Positions 17,395 to 26,332 of a stretch of 64,000 nt of DNA are shown here, piece by piece (within the stretch, counting starts at the first letter, position 1; every line of letters begins with the position of its first letter). This DNA comes from Actinopolyspora mortivallis DSM 44261 (GTDB lineage: Bacteria > Actinomycetota > Actinomycetes > Mycobacteriales > Pseudonocardiaceae): contig NZ_KB913024.1 of NCBI RefSeq assembly GCF_000384035.1, forward strand, positions 3,698,921 to 3,762,920, given 5' to 3'. Made by a program: the position numbers and the translations under genes. The notes beneath the pieces are model-generated. The model did no database searches and was not told the origin of the DNA. It was given only the letters and a program-made list of their open reading frames with translations.

Positions 17395-18222
17395 TCAACG
17401 CAGTCGGACAAGCGTTCCCAGCGGCAACGACCTCAGCAGGGACAACGCGTCCGCCGGGACACGGACACACCCGTCGCTGCTGGCGGTGCCGAAGACGCCC
17501 GGATCCGGCCAGCCGTGCAACGCCACCGTTCCGGGACCCCCTCCGTAGGTCGTGAAGGTCTCGGAGTGTGTGCCCAGCGGGAGGATGATCGGGCTGTAGT
17601 CGGTGACGGTCTCCCGGACGGAGGCGAGGATGAAGGTGCGTCCGAGCGGGGTCGGACTGTCCTCCTTACCCACTCCGACCTCCCAGGACCCGATCTCGCG
17701 ACCGTCCTCGAACACCACCAGTCGGCGGGCGTCCACGTCCACGTCCACGACGTGTCGAGAACGTGCCTTGCGCACTCTGTCGCTGTCCGCCCGGACCCAG
17801 CCGGTCGAACCGTTCGGCCGTGAAGGCAGCAGAACCCGTGCCCAATCGCCGCGCTCGGCGACGATCGGAACCCAGGTGGGTGACTTGAACTGTCGGGCGG
17901 GCAGACGCGCGATCGCCTTCCCCCGCACCGAGTCGTACACCGCGATGTCCTGCTCGACGCGCAGCACCACCCCGTCGGTCGTCCCCTGCGGATCCGGATC
18001 CCGCGGAGCCCGCGGGGTCCTGCCGAAGGTGGTCGCCTCCGGAAGCGTGGATAAGTCCACCGTGGATGACGGAGTCGCCGCCTCCGCCGGAACCGGATCG
18101 GGGTTCCGTTCCGCACAACCACCCGCCAACAGGACGAGGAGTACGGCGGGAATCGCCACCAGTCGACGCGCCGGACGTGTCCCCGGAAGAGTCCCCCGGA
18201 AGCCGATTCTCGCGAACTCCAT
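17395..18222 (-). CDS. L,D-transpeptidase lipoprotein (YkuD domain)
   Basis: The 275-residue product has a lipoprotein signal with lipid Cys36 (VLLVLLAGGC), an SH3-like middle segment (VYDSVRGKAIARLPARQFKSPTWVP) and a C-terminal YkuD domain with HGWPDPGVFGTASSDGCVRV, giving the catalytic His and Cys (about residue 252). L,D-transpeptidases make 3-3 crosslinks in peptidoglycan or attach proteins to it, outside the membrane. The ATG start has GAGGACG upstream. It lies just upstream of the chaplin-like gene on the same strand, a surface-related pairing. Confidence 0.92.
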   Translation of the reverse strand: MEFARIGFRGTLPGTRPARRLVAIPAVLLVLLAGGCAERNPDPVPAEAATPSSTVDLSTLPEATTFGRTPRAPRDPDPQGTTDGVVLRVEQDIAVYDSVRGKAIARLPARQFKSPTWVPIVAERGDWARVLLPSRPNGSTGWVRADSDRVRKARSRHVVDVDVDARRLVVFEDGREIGSWEVGVGKEDSPTPLGRTFILASVRETVTDYSPIILPLGTHSETFTTYGGGPGTVALHGWPDPGVFGTASSDGCVRVPADALSLLRSLPLGTLVRLR

Positions 18223-18610
18223 CGAAACGTCCTCGTGACTGCGACTGCCTTCGCGGTACACAGCTGCCGCTCCTTGGTCCGGAATCCGTGCCACGGCTTC
18301 GACAACTGTGGAAAGCCGATCTGCCGAAAGATCGGATTCCGGACGAACATTAACCGATCAGCGACGTCGAGCAAGCGGGGATACACACGGCACAGCCGGT
18401 CACACGCCGCCGGAGGAAAACACGTGACCTGCCCAAACAATCACGGTACAGCGAAATGGCAGTACTGAACAAAAAACCTTTCGCAGAAAAAGAGAGAAAA
18501 ATTCACTCTGGAGGGTGATACAAGATCACCCTTTCGGGGAGACTTCGCGCTCATTCCCACCACGGAGAACGATTTTCAAAACCACGCTCCGGGAACCGTG
18601 CGGAGCCGTT
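18223..18610. other. intergenic region with promoter-like AT-rich DNA and one hairpin
   Basis: No gene is seen. The stretch around 18440-18510 is A-rich for this genome and should hold the L,D-transpeptidase promoter. GGGTGAT and ATCACCC (18513-18531) form a 7-bp hairpin with a 5-base loop; read on the minus strand a T-rich stretch follows, so it may end the small gene at 18611-18730. Confidence 0.5.
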
Positions 18611-18730
18611 TCAGCTCCCGCCTCGCCGGATCCGCCCCCACGGCTTGTACACCGCCAGGATGACGGCGACCAGCAGGCCCAGCAGGGAGACGACCGGAGG
18701 GAAGGCCAGACTGTTCACCGCGAACACCAC
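18611..18730 (-). CDS. very small single-helix membrane protein
   Basis: A 39-codon frame starting at a GTG with GGGGA 4-5 bases upstream: VVFAVNSLAFPPVVSLLGLL continues into a hydrophobic helix and ends KPWGRIRRGGS. It looks like one transmembrane helix with a positive cytoplasmic tail. The ending resembles the C-terminus of some actinobacterial multi-helix membrane proteins, so it may be the surviving end of a decayed gene. It lies just upstream of, and divergent from, the MarR gene. Confidence 0.4.
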   Translation of the reverse strand: MVFAVNSLAFPPVVSLLGLLVAVILAVYKPWGRIRRGGS

Positions 18731-18826
18731 CGGATCCCCGTGTGTGAACCTCTCCGACCTCGGACCGTCCTGGCAGGTCGTACCCCGCCGGAGTCCCCGC
18801 GCACCGTCGGTACGTTCACCACAATA

Positions 18827-18838
18827 TTAGGAACCTAA
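18827..18838. promoter_or_regulatory. candidate MarR operator
   Basis: TTAGG-AA-CCTAA, an inverted repeat with a 2-base centre, lies 53 bases before the MarR start. A second inverted repeat CGAAC-C-GTTCG (18865-18875) overlaps the likely promoter just upstream of the start. MarR dimers bind such short palindromes, so autoregulation is likely. Confidence 0.55.
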
Positions 18839-18890
18839 CGATAAGGGGCCAATCGGTAAGACAACGAACCGTTCGTAGTAGACTGCGGGT

Positions 18891-19355
18891 ATGTCGGCAC
18901 CACCACCGGGACCGCCCCTCGGACTGCGGCTGGCGAACACGGCCAAGATCGTCAGCGGCGCCTTCGACGAGGCCCTGGGAGCGGTGGGGGGCTCCCGCCC
19001 CCGCTGGCTGGTCCTGATGGCCCTCCGGAAACACCCCGCCGCCAACCAGCGGGAACTCGCCGCCGCCGTGGGAATCCGCGCGGCCACCCTCACCCAGCAC
19101 CTCGACGGTATGGAGGCCGACGGGCTGCTGACCCGCAGACGCGACCCGCGCAACCGCCGCACCCATCTGGTGGAGCTCACCGAGGAGGGCGAGAAGGCCT
19201 TCCACCGGATGCGCGAGGCGGCGGTGGAATTCGACCGCAGACTGCACACCGGCCTCGACGAACGGGACCTCACGTGTCTGGAGGGACTGCTCGACCGTCT
19301 CAGCGCCAACGTGGCCCCACCGGGCGAGTCCAACACCCGCCCTCCCGTGGACTGA
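18891..19355 (+). CDS. MarR family transcriptional regulator
   Basis: A 154-residue winged-helix protein. WLVLMALRKHPAANQRELAAAVGIRAATLTQHLDGMEADGLLTRRRDPRNRRTHLVELTEEG is the full MarR DNA-binding unit with recognition helix (RAATLTQHLDGM) and the RDPRNRR wing. N- and C-terminal helices would form the dimer interface. Likely a repressor answering to small phenolic or lipophilic ligands. The divergent small membrane gene and its own promoter are the nearest candidate targets because two palindromes lie between them. Confidence 0.93.
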   Translation: MSAPPPGPPLGLRLANTAKIVSGAFDEALGAVGGSRPRWLVLMALRKHPAANQRELAAAVGIRAATLTQHLDGMEADGLLTRRRDPRNRRTHLVELTEEGEKAFHRMREAAVEFDRRLHTGLDERDLTCLEGLLDRLSANVAPPGESNTRPPVD

Positions 19356-19386
19356 ACCTCTTCCCTCGCCGCCCGGCGGAACGGGC

Positions 19387-19704
19387 TCAGGGGAGCAACA
19401 CGGGATCGATGAGCACCGCCGAACTCACGCGGTCACTCGTGGGAGCGGCGCTCACCCGCACCCGGAAACCGCCCCGCACGTCGACCCGAGTTCCTCCGTC
19501 CCCCCCGACGGAGACCGTCACCGGCCGCGCCGCCGAGGAACCGTCGAGCAGCACCGTGCACGTGACCCGCTGATCGGAGTCGGCGTGGTCGGGAAGTCCC
19601 ACCCCGGTGCGGAAGGTCGCCCTCCCCGCACGTGCCGCTGATGAAGGTGATTGAGACGAAAACTGAGACGGAACCGAACGAAGTCCGGCGGAACGTCCGT
19701 CCAC
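19387..19704 (-). CDS. hypothetical protein, possibly a decayed secreted-protein end
   Basis: A 105-codon frame with no convincing start or ribosome site. The C-terminal half (QRVTCTVLLDGSSAARPVTVSV, then RVDVRGGFRVRV) has the alternating beta pattern and VTCTV...PVTV motif seen in small lipoprotein domains such as DUF4333. The N-terminal third is Ser/Gln/Arg-rich and looks non-coding, so this is probably the remaining end of a longer gene or a short secreted protein with a misjudged start. Confidence 0.3.
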   Translation of the reverse strand: MDGRSAGLRSVPSQFSSQSPSSAARAGRATFRTGVGLPDHADSDQRVTCTVLLDGSSAARPVTVSVGGDGGTRVDVRGGFRVRVSAAPTSDRVSSAVLIDPVLLP

Positions 19705-19729
19705 CGGGCTTCGTCTTCCCCGCTCACAC

Positions 19730-19817
19730 TGGCGGAAGCGGCGGGATTCGAACCCGCGGGCCCTCTCGGGCCGCTCGCTTTCAAGGCGAGTGCATTAGGC
19801 CGCTCTGCCACGCTTCC
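19730..19817 (-). tRNA. tRNA-Ser (anticodon TGA)
   Basis: Class II tRNA: acceptor GGAAGCG pairs with CGCTTCC, D-arm TGGCAGAGCGGCCTAATGC, anticodon loop CTTGAAA carries TGA, long variable arm and GCGGGTTCGAATCCCGC T-arm. Discriminator G, and here CCA is encoded (19730-19732), unlike the other tRNAs of the window. Confidence 0.97.
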
Positions 19818-19985
19818 GGTCCCGTAGCGTAGCGACCCGCACCGGAATCGACCAACACCGGGGGCGCCCCGCACACGCGGCCGACACCCGACGGACTCGG
19901 CGGAGAACCCGTCCCCGTACCGGCCCACGGGAGTACAATCCGTCCGGGGCCCAGGGCACCAGCCACGTGGACGAAAGGGGAGAAC

Positions 19986-20969
19986 GTGACCGCTGCCGTC
20001 GACGTGGCGGACCTCGTCAAGCGCTACCCCAAGAGCAGGCACAACGCCGTGGACGGGCTGAGTTTCCGGGTACGACGCGGCGAGATCTTCGGACTGCTCG
20101 GTCCCAACGGGGCGGGCAAGACCACCACGGTGGGCATCCTGACCACCAGAATCGTGCCCACCTCCGGAAAAGCCCTGATCGGCGGGGTGGACGTGGGCCG
20201 CGACCCGGTCGCGGCCAAGACCAAGGTGGCGGTCGTCCCCCAACGGGTCAACCTGGACCGTTCGCTGAACGCCCGCCAGAACCTGCTGTTCCACGCCACC
20301 TACCACGGGATAGGGCGTCGCGAACGACACTCCCTCGCCGACGAGCTGCTCGACCGGATGGGGCTGGCGGACAAGGCCAGGGCCCGCGTGGACGACCTCT
20401 CCGGGGGCCAGTCCCAGCGACTGATGATCGCCCGGGCCCTGATCCACCACCCCGAGGTGCTCTTCCTGGACGAGCCCTCCACCGGCCTGGACCCGCAGGC
20501 GCGGCTGTTCCTGCACGACAGGATCGGCGACCTGCGCTCCGCCGGGATCACCGTGGTGCTGACCACCCACGACATGGACGAGGCCCAGAAGCTCTCGGAC
20601 CGGGTGGGCATCGTCGACCACGGCAGGATGCTCACGGTCGACACCCCGAACGAGCTGATCAGGTCCCTGCCCGGCAGCGGGACGGTGGACGCCACCGTCC
20701 ATCCGAACGGGACGGCCGCCGAGAAGATCACCGGGATGCTGTCCGAGATCCCGGGAGTCCAGCGGGTGGAGGACCTGGGGCCTCCGGCGGGTACGGAGGC
20801 CACCGAGCGGATCCGGCTGCGGCTGTACGTCGACGGGGAGGCGGGTCCCCTGCTCGGTCCGGTGGCGGCACGCCTGCAGGAGCGGGCGGTGGCGGTCACC
20901 GACCTGGCGCTGGGCTCGGCGAGCCTGGAGGACGTGTTCATCGAACTGACGGGCAGGGATCTGCGTTGA
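19986..20969 (+). CDS. ABC exporter ATP-binding protein (DrrA-like)
   Basis: A 327-residue ATPase with Walker A GPNGAGKTT (residues 39-47), Q-loop VPQ, signature LSGGQSQR (138-145), Walker B LFLDEP and the H-loop THDMDE. An extra C-terminal domain of about 90 residues (PGSGTVDATVHPNGTAAEKI onward, ending LEDVFIELTGRDLR) is typical of DrrA-type drug or lipid exporters. The GTG start has AAAGGGGAG 3 bases away. Its stop overlaps the permease start, so the pair is one transporter. Substrate unknown. Confidence 0.93.
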   Translation: MTAAVDVADLVKRYPKSRHNAVDGLSFRVRRGEIFGLLGPNGAGKTTTVGILTTRIVPTSGKALIGGVDVGRDPVAAKTKVAVVPQRVNLDRSLNARQNLLFHATYHGIGRRERHSLADELLDRMGLADKARARVDDLSGGQSQRLMIARALIHHPEVLFLDEPSTGLDPQARLFLHDRIGDLRSAGITVVLTTHDMDEAQKLSDRVGIVDHGRMLTVDTPNELIRSLPGSGTVDATVHPNGTAAEKITGMLSEIPGVQRVEDLGPPAGTEATERIRLRLYVDGEAGPLLGPVAARLQERAVAVTDLALGSASLEDVFIELTGRDLR

Positions 20970-21748
20970 CCACCACGGCGAGATCGGTTCGTGCCTTCGC
21001 CGCCGTGCTCGGGCGGGACGTGTTCGTCACCGGACGGGAGCTGCCGAGCTTTCTGGCACAGGTCCTGGTACAGCCGGTGGCCCTGTTGTTCATCTTCGGC
21101 AAGGTGCTGGGCCAGCTCGGCTACACCCAGCCCGGCTACGCACAGATCCTGCTGCCGGGCATGATCGCGCTCAACGCCTTCCTGGTCGCGCTGCAGAACA
21201 CGTCCTTCCCGCTGGTGCTGGACTTCTCCTACTCGCGGGAGATCGAGGACCGGCTGTTGGCGCCGCTGCCGATCACCTGGGTGGCCGTGGAGAAGATGCT
21301 GTTCGGAGCGCTGCGCGGCCTGTTCGCCGCGCTGCTGATGTTCCCGATCGGACTGCTCATGCTGGGCAGCGTCGCCTGGGAGCTGTCCGGGCTGCCCTTC
21401 GCCGTGCTGTGTATGGTGCTGGGTTCCCTGGCGGGTGGCGCCGTGGGGCTGACCGTCGGAGCCGCCGTTCCGCCGCGCCGGATCAACATCATGTTCGCCG
21501 TGATCCTGGCCCCACTCATCTTCACCGGAGCCAGCCAGTTCCCGTGGGCCCAGTTGGAGGACCTGCGCTGGTTCCAGGTGGTGTGCGCGTTCAACCCGCT
21601 GACCTACGTCAGCGAGGGGATGCGGGGTGCGCTGCTTCCCGGGATCCCGCACATGCCCCCGTGGGTGTGCGTCCTGGCGCTGGTGCTGGCCTGCCTGATC
21701 TTCGGGGCGCTGGGCATCGGGTTCTTCCTGCGGCGCGCACTGGACTGA
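20966..21748 (+). CDS. ABC-2 type permease (DrrB-like)
   Basis: The 260-residue partner of the ATPase upstream, starting at a TTG that overlaps the ATPase stop (TTGA). It has an N-terminal amphipathic segment (VLGRDVFVTGRELPSFLAQVLVQP), six hydrophobic helices and the ABC-2 motif region FPWAQLEDLRWFQVVCAFNPLTYVSEGMRGAL. Such dimeric permeases export drugs, lipids or polysaccharide. No other start fits the length and coupling. Confidence 0.92.
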   Translation: MTTTARSVRAFAAVLGRDVFVTGRELPSFLAQVLVQPVALLFIFGKVLGQLGYTQPGYAQILLPGMIALNAFLVALQNTSFPLVLDFSYSREIEDRLLAPLPITWVAVEKMLFGALRGLFAALLMFPIGLLMLGSVAWELSGLPFAVLCMVLGSLAGGAVGLTVGAAVPPRRINIMFAVILAPLIFTGASQFPWAQLEDLRWFQVVCAFNPLTYVSEGMRGALLPGIPHMPPWVCVLALVLACLIFGALGIGFFLRRALD

Positions 21749-21787
21749 GCCGCCCGGCGGCGGAACGGGGGCGGTCCTTCCGCGCGG

Positions 21788-21812
21788 GGCGGGGCACGAG
21801 GTGTGCCCCGCC
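21788..21812. terminator. bidirectional terminator hairpin
   Basis: GGCGGGGCAC and GTGCCCCGCC form a 10-bp stem with a 5-base loop between the convergent permease and M28 peptidase genes. Confidence 0.75.
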
Positions 21813-21843
21813 GTGTCTCACCGTGCGGTGCGTGCCCGCGGGG

Positions 21844-23376
21844 TCACTTCAGCGGCAGCTGGCAGGAGTGCCCGTGGGACTGCCGGGCCTCGTGCGAGGA
21901 CATCGGCTCGGCCGCGGCCATGCGCCGCAGCTGGGCCCGCTCGGCCCTGCTCCGCATCCCGTTGACCTCCTCGGTGGTCTGGCCGTAGTGGTCCACCACC
22001 TCGGCCATCGCCCTGGTGTTGCGGATCAACGCGCCGCGGTCGACGTTGCTCAGGTCGTCACCGGCGGCGTGGTAGTTGGGGTCGTAGGCGACTCCGGCCT
22101 CACCGCCCCACTTGGCGGCCTGCTCCTCGGTCTTGACCCCCTCGGCGCCGGTGAACAGCCCTCCGGCGGGGATCCCCTCGGCGATGAACTGTCCGTAGTC
22201 CGAGCGGCCGTTGAAGTCGGTGCCCTCGACCTCGATGCCCTGGTTCCTCATGGCCTCGACGAAGTCCTGCTCGATCTGGGCGGAGCCGTGCGGCCCGGGC
22301 CCGGCGCCCACCCCGTCCGAGTCGTCACCGTCGTAGGTGAAGTAGCCCGCGTTGGGCGAGCCGATCATGTCGAAGTTCAAATACATCGCGATGTCGAGCT
22401 GTTCCTGGAAGCTCAGCCCGTTGACGTACTCGGTGGAACCGATCAGCCCGGACTCCTCGGCTCCCCACCAGGCGAAGCGCACCGCGTTGTTCACGTCGGG
22501 GGTGCCGCCCATGCTCAGCGCGGTGGACAGCAGACCGGCGCTGCCGGTTCCGTTGTCGTTGATACCGGCCCCCTCGTCCACGCTGTCCAGGTGGGCCCCG
22601 GCCATCACGACGTTGTCCCTACGGCCGGTGCGCGTCTCGGCGATCACGTTCTGGGTGGTGATCTCGTCGAAGGTCGCCCGCAGGTCCAGGGTGGCGGTGC
22701 TGCCCGCGCGCTCGACCAGCTCGGCCCCGGTGGCCTTGGTGACCCCGGCGGTCGGGATGACGCCCGCCTCGGCACCGCCGAGGGTTCCGTTGAGCTCACC
22801 CTCGACGTTGTTGTAGATGATCGCCGCCTCGGCGCCCTGCTCGGCGGCCAGACGCTGCTTCTTGGCGAAGGTGCAGGCTCCCCGCTTGATCAGCACGATG
22901 GTGTCGGCCACGTCGGCACCGTCGTAGTCGGCGGCCTGGCAACCGGTGGAGTCGTCCACGGGCGTCACCGACAGCGGGGCCTGGATCCCGCCTTCCGGAG
23001 TGGCGGGGGAGTACTCCAGAGCGTCGGTCTCGACCGGCTCGCCCGCCACGTCGAGGGAGACGGAGTCGAGCTGGTACTTGGTGAAGTCGAATTCGGGTGT
23101 GGACACCCGGAATCCGGCCCGGCGGAGGCTGTTGGCGACGTAGTCGACGCTCTCCCGGTAACCGGGGGTTCCCGAGGCGCGTGTCCCGCCGTTGCGGTCG
23201 GCGATGCGCTGGAAGGCCACCAGGTGCCTGTTCACGTCGTTGACCGTGGGTGTGTCCACGGGAGCCGGTCTCTGCTGCGGAAACGCGGCGGCCGGGGCCG
23301 CCGTGGCCGCCGCGACGGCGCCCGCCGCGAACAGCGCGGAGGCCAGCCGTCCACTACGAACTCTGTGCACTGTCAT
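21844..23376 (-). CDS. secreted M28 family zinc aminopeptidase with PA domain
   Basis: A 510-residue exported peptidase. After the signal (about 32 residues, Ala-rich, ending AAAFPQQ) comes an inserted PA domain (IVLIKRGACTFAKKQRLAAEQGAEAAIIYNN) and the M28 domain with zinc and catalytic residues: AGAHLDSVDEGAGINDNGTG, WWGAEESGLIGSTEYV, LNFDMIGSPN and YHAAGDD. It resembles Streptomyces and Pseudonocardiales leucine aminopeptidases acting on peptides outside the cell. Two adjacent ATG codons are possible starts; the second has GGGGAG at 4 bases. A C-terminal tail follows the domain and ends SHGHSCQLPLK. Confidence 0.93.
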   Translation of the reverse strand: MTVHRVRSGRLASALFAAGAVAAATAAPAAAFPQQRPAPVDTPTVNDVNRHLVAFQRIADRNGGTRASGTPGYRESVDYVANSLRRAGFRVSTPEFDFTKYQLDSVSLDVAGEPVETDALEYSPATPEGGIQAPLSVTPVDDSTGCQAADYDGADVADTIVLIKRGACTFAKKQRLAAEQGAEAAIIYNNVEGELNGTLGGAEAGVIPTAGVTKATGAELVERAGSTATLDLRATFDEITTQNVIAETRTGRRDNVVMAGAHLDSVDEGAGINDNGTGSAGLLSTALSMGGTPDVNNAVRFAWWGAEESGLIGSTEYVNGLSFQEQLDIAMYLNFDMIGSPNAGYFTYDGDDSDGVGAGPGPHGSAQIEQDFVEAMRNQGIEVEGTDFNGRSDYGQFIAEGIPAGGLFTGAEGVKTEEQAAKWGGEAGVAYDPNYHAAGDDLSNVDRGALIRNTRAMAEVVDHYGQTTEEVNGMRSRAERAQLRRMAAAEPMSSHEARQSHGHSCQLPLK

Positions 23377-23618
23377 CATGCTCCCCGTATCGGGTGAATA
23401 CGTGCCGCTCAAAAATTCGGGGAACGATCCGGATAAGTCAAGAGTTCCACACCGGACACCGGGCGGCGGGAACACGAAAAAAGCCCTCCCGAACGACGTT
23501 TCCCGTTTTTCCCGAAAACGTGAGGAGTGTTTCCGCGTGTCTTTCGCGGAACCTCCGACACGCCGACCGGCTCACACGGGTGCCCGCCGCCTCCGCCGGA
23601 CGGCGCTACGGTCGGGAC

Positions 23619-24599
23619 ATGCACGCGATCACGATCCGCGAACCCGGCGACCCCGAGGTACTGGAATGGCGGGAGCAGCCCACCCCCGAGCCCGGACGGG
23701 GCGAGGTCGCCATCGACGTGGCGGCGGCCGGAATCAACCGGGCGGACCTGGCACAACGCCAGGGGTCCTACCCTCCCCCGCCCGGAGCGAGTGAACTGCC
23801 CGGCCTGGAGTGCTCGGGAACCGTGGCCGCGCTCGGCGAGGGAGTGACCAACTGGCAGGTGGGCGACCGGGTGTGCGCCCTGCTGGCCGGAGGCGGCTAC
23901 GCCGAACGCGTGATAGCGCCCGCCACCCAGGTGTTGCCGATCCCCGAGGGCGTCGACCTCGTCGAGGCCGCCGCGCTTCCCGAGGTGGTGTGCACCGTGT
24001 GGTCCAACGTGGTGCAGGAGGGCGGCCTCTCCCGCGACCAGGTGCTGCTGGTGCACGGCGGTTCCGGTGGCATCGGAACCTGCGCGATCCAGATCGGCCG
24101 CGCGCTCGGAGCGCGGGTGGCCGCCACCGCCGGGTCGGAGGCCTCGTTGCGGCTGTGCGCCGAACTCGGCGCGGAAACCACGGTCAGCTACCGCGACGGG
24201 GACTTCGTGGCCGAGGTCAAGGAGATGGGCGGGGCCAACGTGATCCTGGACAACATGGGGGCCTCCTACCTGGACCGCAATCTCAGTGCCCTGGCCCAGG
24301 ACGGGCACCTGGCCGTGATCGGCCTGCAGGGCGGTCGCAAGGCCGAGCTGGACCTGGGCAAGATGCTGGTCAAGCGGATACGCGTCTCCGCGCTCGGGTT
24401 GCGCGGTCGTCCGCTGGAGGGCCCGAACGGCAAGGCCGGCATCGTCGCCGACGTGCGGCAGCGCGTGTGGCCGATGATCGAGCGCGGCGAGGTGCGCCCC
24501 GTGGTGCACAGCACCTACCCCATGCCCGAGGCGGCCCGGGCGCACGAGCTGCTGGAGGCCGGCGGTGTCCACGGGAAGGTGCTGCTCACCACCGGATGA
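23619..24599 (+). CDS. NAD(P)H quinone oxidoreductase (zeta-crystallin type MDR)
   Basis: A 326-residue zinc-free medium-chain reductase. It has the GroES-like half (MHAITIREPGDPEVLEWRE, AGINRADLAQRQGSYPPPPG, GLECSGTVAALGEGV) and a Rossmann domain (VLLVHGGSGGIGTCAIQIGRALGA). The PIG3/QOR group reduces quinones or other alpha,beta-unsaturated carbonyls with NADPH. The ATG start is directly at the conserved N-terminus. It is followed by bpa on the same strand after about 100 bases. Confidence 0.9.
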   Translation: MHAITIREPGDPEVLEWREQPTPEPGRGEVAIDVAAAGINRADLAQRQGSYPPPPGASELPGLECSGTVAALGEGVTNWQVGDRVCALLAGGGYAERVIAPATQVLPIPEGVDLVEAAALPEVVCTVWSNVVQEGGLSRDQVLLVHGGSGGIGTCAIQIGRALGARVAATAGSEASLRLCAELGAETTVSYRDGDFVAEVKEMGGANVILDNMGASYLDRNLSALAQDGHLAVIGLQGGRKAELDLGKMLVKRIRVSALGLRGRPLEGPNGKAGIVADVRQRVWPMIERGEVRPVVHSTYPMPEAARAHELLEAGGVHGKVLLTTG

Positions 24600-24701
24600 G
24601 ACTCGAACGGGGCTGGCCCGGCGGGTCCTTCCACCGGTATCCCTCCCTCTTCCGAGGGGCCGCGTTCGCACTCCGGGGGGACGGGCGGCCACTATGGGGA
24701 C

Positions 24702-25274
24702 ATGGACGGTAGGGACATCGAACCAGGAAAGATGTTCGTGGTCGGTGGGCAGAACGCGCCGGGCGGCTCCGGCTCGGAGGGCTCCTCGGAGGGGGGTGCC
24801 CGTGGCTCCGGCGCGGGTTCCTCCGAGGAGCAGGGCCAGGAGCAGGACCTCGGCGAACTCGTCGAACAGCCCACCAAGGTGATGCGCATCGGCACGATGG
24901 TCAAACAGCTGCTCGAGGAGGTCCGGGCCGCTCCACTGGACGAGGCCAGCCGCAACCGGCTCAAGGAGATCCACCGCTCCTCCGTCCGCGAGTTGGAGCA
25001 GGGACTGGCCCCGGAACTGATCGAGGAGCTGGACAGGCTCTCACTGCCCTTCACCCAGGAGGAAACCCCCTCCGACTCCGAGCTGCGGATCGCCCAGGCC
25101 CAGCTCGTGGGGTGGCTGGAGGGGCTGTTCCACGGGCTGCAGACCGCGCTGTACGCCCAGCAGCTGGCCGCCCGCACCCAGCTGGAGAAGATGCGTCAGG
25201 GTGCCCTCCCCTCCGGGGAGACGGAGGGTTCCCCGGGACAGGGACACCGCGGCTCCCCCGGCCAGTATCTCTGA
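24702..25274 (+). CDS. bpa: bacterial proteasome activator
   Basis: The ATP-independent ring that opens the 20S proteasome gate for unfolded proteins. The 190-residue product has a disordered Gly/Ser/Glu N-terminus, the four-helix core (EQPTKVMRIGTMVKQLLEEVR through LVGWLEGLFHGLQTALYAQQLAARTQLEKMR) and the C-terminal GQYL that docks into the proteasome pockets. The core and final GQYL are decisive. As in mycobacteria it sits next to the galactan export genes. The organism must therefore carry prcBA elsewhere. Confidence 0.96.
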   Translation: MDGRDIEPGKMFVVGGQNAPGGSGSEGSSEGGARGSGAGSSEEQGQEQDLGELVEQPTKVMRIGTMVKQLLEEVRAAPLDEASRNRLKEIHRSSVRELEQGLAPELIEELDRLSLPFTQEETPSDSELRIAQAQLVGWLEGLFHGLQTALYAQQLAARTQLEKMRQGALPSGETEGSPGQGHRGSPGQYL

Positions 25275-25468
25275 ACGGGAAGGCGAGAGATCTCACTCCG
25301 GGGCAACCATCCCCTCCTTCCGCCCCGCACCGGCCCGGAGCGGGGCTAGGTGTGTCCCTTCGAACCGGACGAACGGGGCTCACCCGGTCCCTCGGGGACG
25401 AACGGGACGGATCCGTCGGGGGCAATCCCACCGCAACGCGACACGGCCCGGTCGGTACGCTGCACATC

Positions 25469-26317
25469 GTGCAGGCAACCAGCACGGAAGAGCGACCGGC
25501 CGCGCCGCCGGAGACATCATCTCGAAGCTGGCGCAAAGCGTTCACCGACATCGTCGAGGGTGCGCAGCAGCGGCAACTGTGGGCGCATCTCGGATGGCAG
25601 GACATCAAGCAGCGTTACCGGCGTTCGGTGATCGGCCCGCTGTGGATCACCATCAGCATGGGCATGACCGTCACCGCGCTGGGGATCCTCTACGCCAAGC
25701 TGTTCGGCCAGGACCTCCACACCCACCTGCCCTATGTGGCGGTCGGCTTCATCGTGTGGGGGTTCATCTCGGGCTGCCTGACCGACGGCACCGAGGTGTT
25801 CATCCAGAACGAGGGGCTGATGAAGCATCTGCCCGCCCCGCTGACCGTGCACATCCTGCGGCTCACCTGGCGGCAGATCCTGTTGTTCGGGCACAACCTG
25901 ATCATCTACTTCATCGTGCTGGCGATCATGCGGATGCCGATCGGCTGGTCCTTCTTCCTGGCGATACCGGCCGTGCTGCTGCTGTTCGCCAACGGCGCCT
26001 GGGTGGCCACCCTGTTCGGGATCATCAGCACCCGCTTCCGCGACATCCCGCCGGTCGTCGGCAGCCTGATGCAGCTGATCTTCTTCATGACGCCGATCGT
26101 GTGGAACGCCCAGATCCTGGAACAACGCGGCGGTGACCTGAGCCTGGCCAAGCTCAACCCGCTGTACCATTACATCGAGATCGTCCGCGATCCGTTGCTG
26201 GGCTCCGAGGTCGTATGGACCAATTGGGCCGTGGTGGCAGGCATCACGGTGCTCGGATGGATGATCGCCTTGCTCGTGCTGCGCAACTACCGCGCCCGCG
26301 TCACCTACTGGATCTGA
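25469..26317 (+). CDS. wzm: galactan export ABC transporter permease (Wzm-like)
   Basis: A 282-residue ABC-2 polysaccharide permease with six helices. Conserved features are LWAHLGWQDIKQRYRRSVIGPLWITIS, the VGFIVWGFISGCLTDG stretch, and SLMQLIFFMTPIVWNAQIL. With the ATPase downstream it is expected to flip decaprenyl-diphosphate-linked galactan precursor across the membrane. The GTG start is chosen because a TACGCT -10-like box ends 7 bases before it, suggesting a leaderless message; there is no ribosome site. The gene group bpa-wzm-wzt-glfT1 mirrors Rv3780-Rv3783. Confidence 0.92.
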   Translation: MQATSTEERPAAPPETSSRSWRKAFTDIVEGAQQRQLWAHLGWQDIKQRYRRSVIGPLWITISMGMTVTALGILYAKLFGQDLHTHLPYVAVGFIVWGFISGCLTDGTEVFIQNEGLMKHLPAPLTVHILRLTWRQILLFGHNLIIYFIVLAIMRMPIGWSFFLAIPAVLLLFANGAWVATLFGIISTRFRDIPPVVGSLMQLIFFMTPIVWNAQILEQRGGDLSLAKLNPLYHYIEIVRDPLLGSEVVWTNWAVVAGITVLGWMIALLVLRNYRARVTYWI

Positions 26318-26332
26318 TCGGGAGCACGTCAC

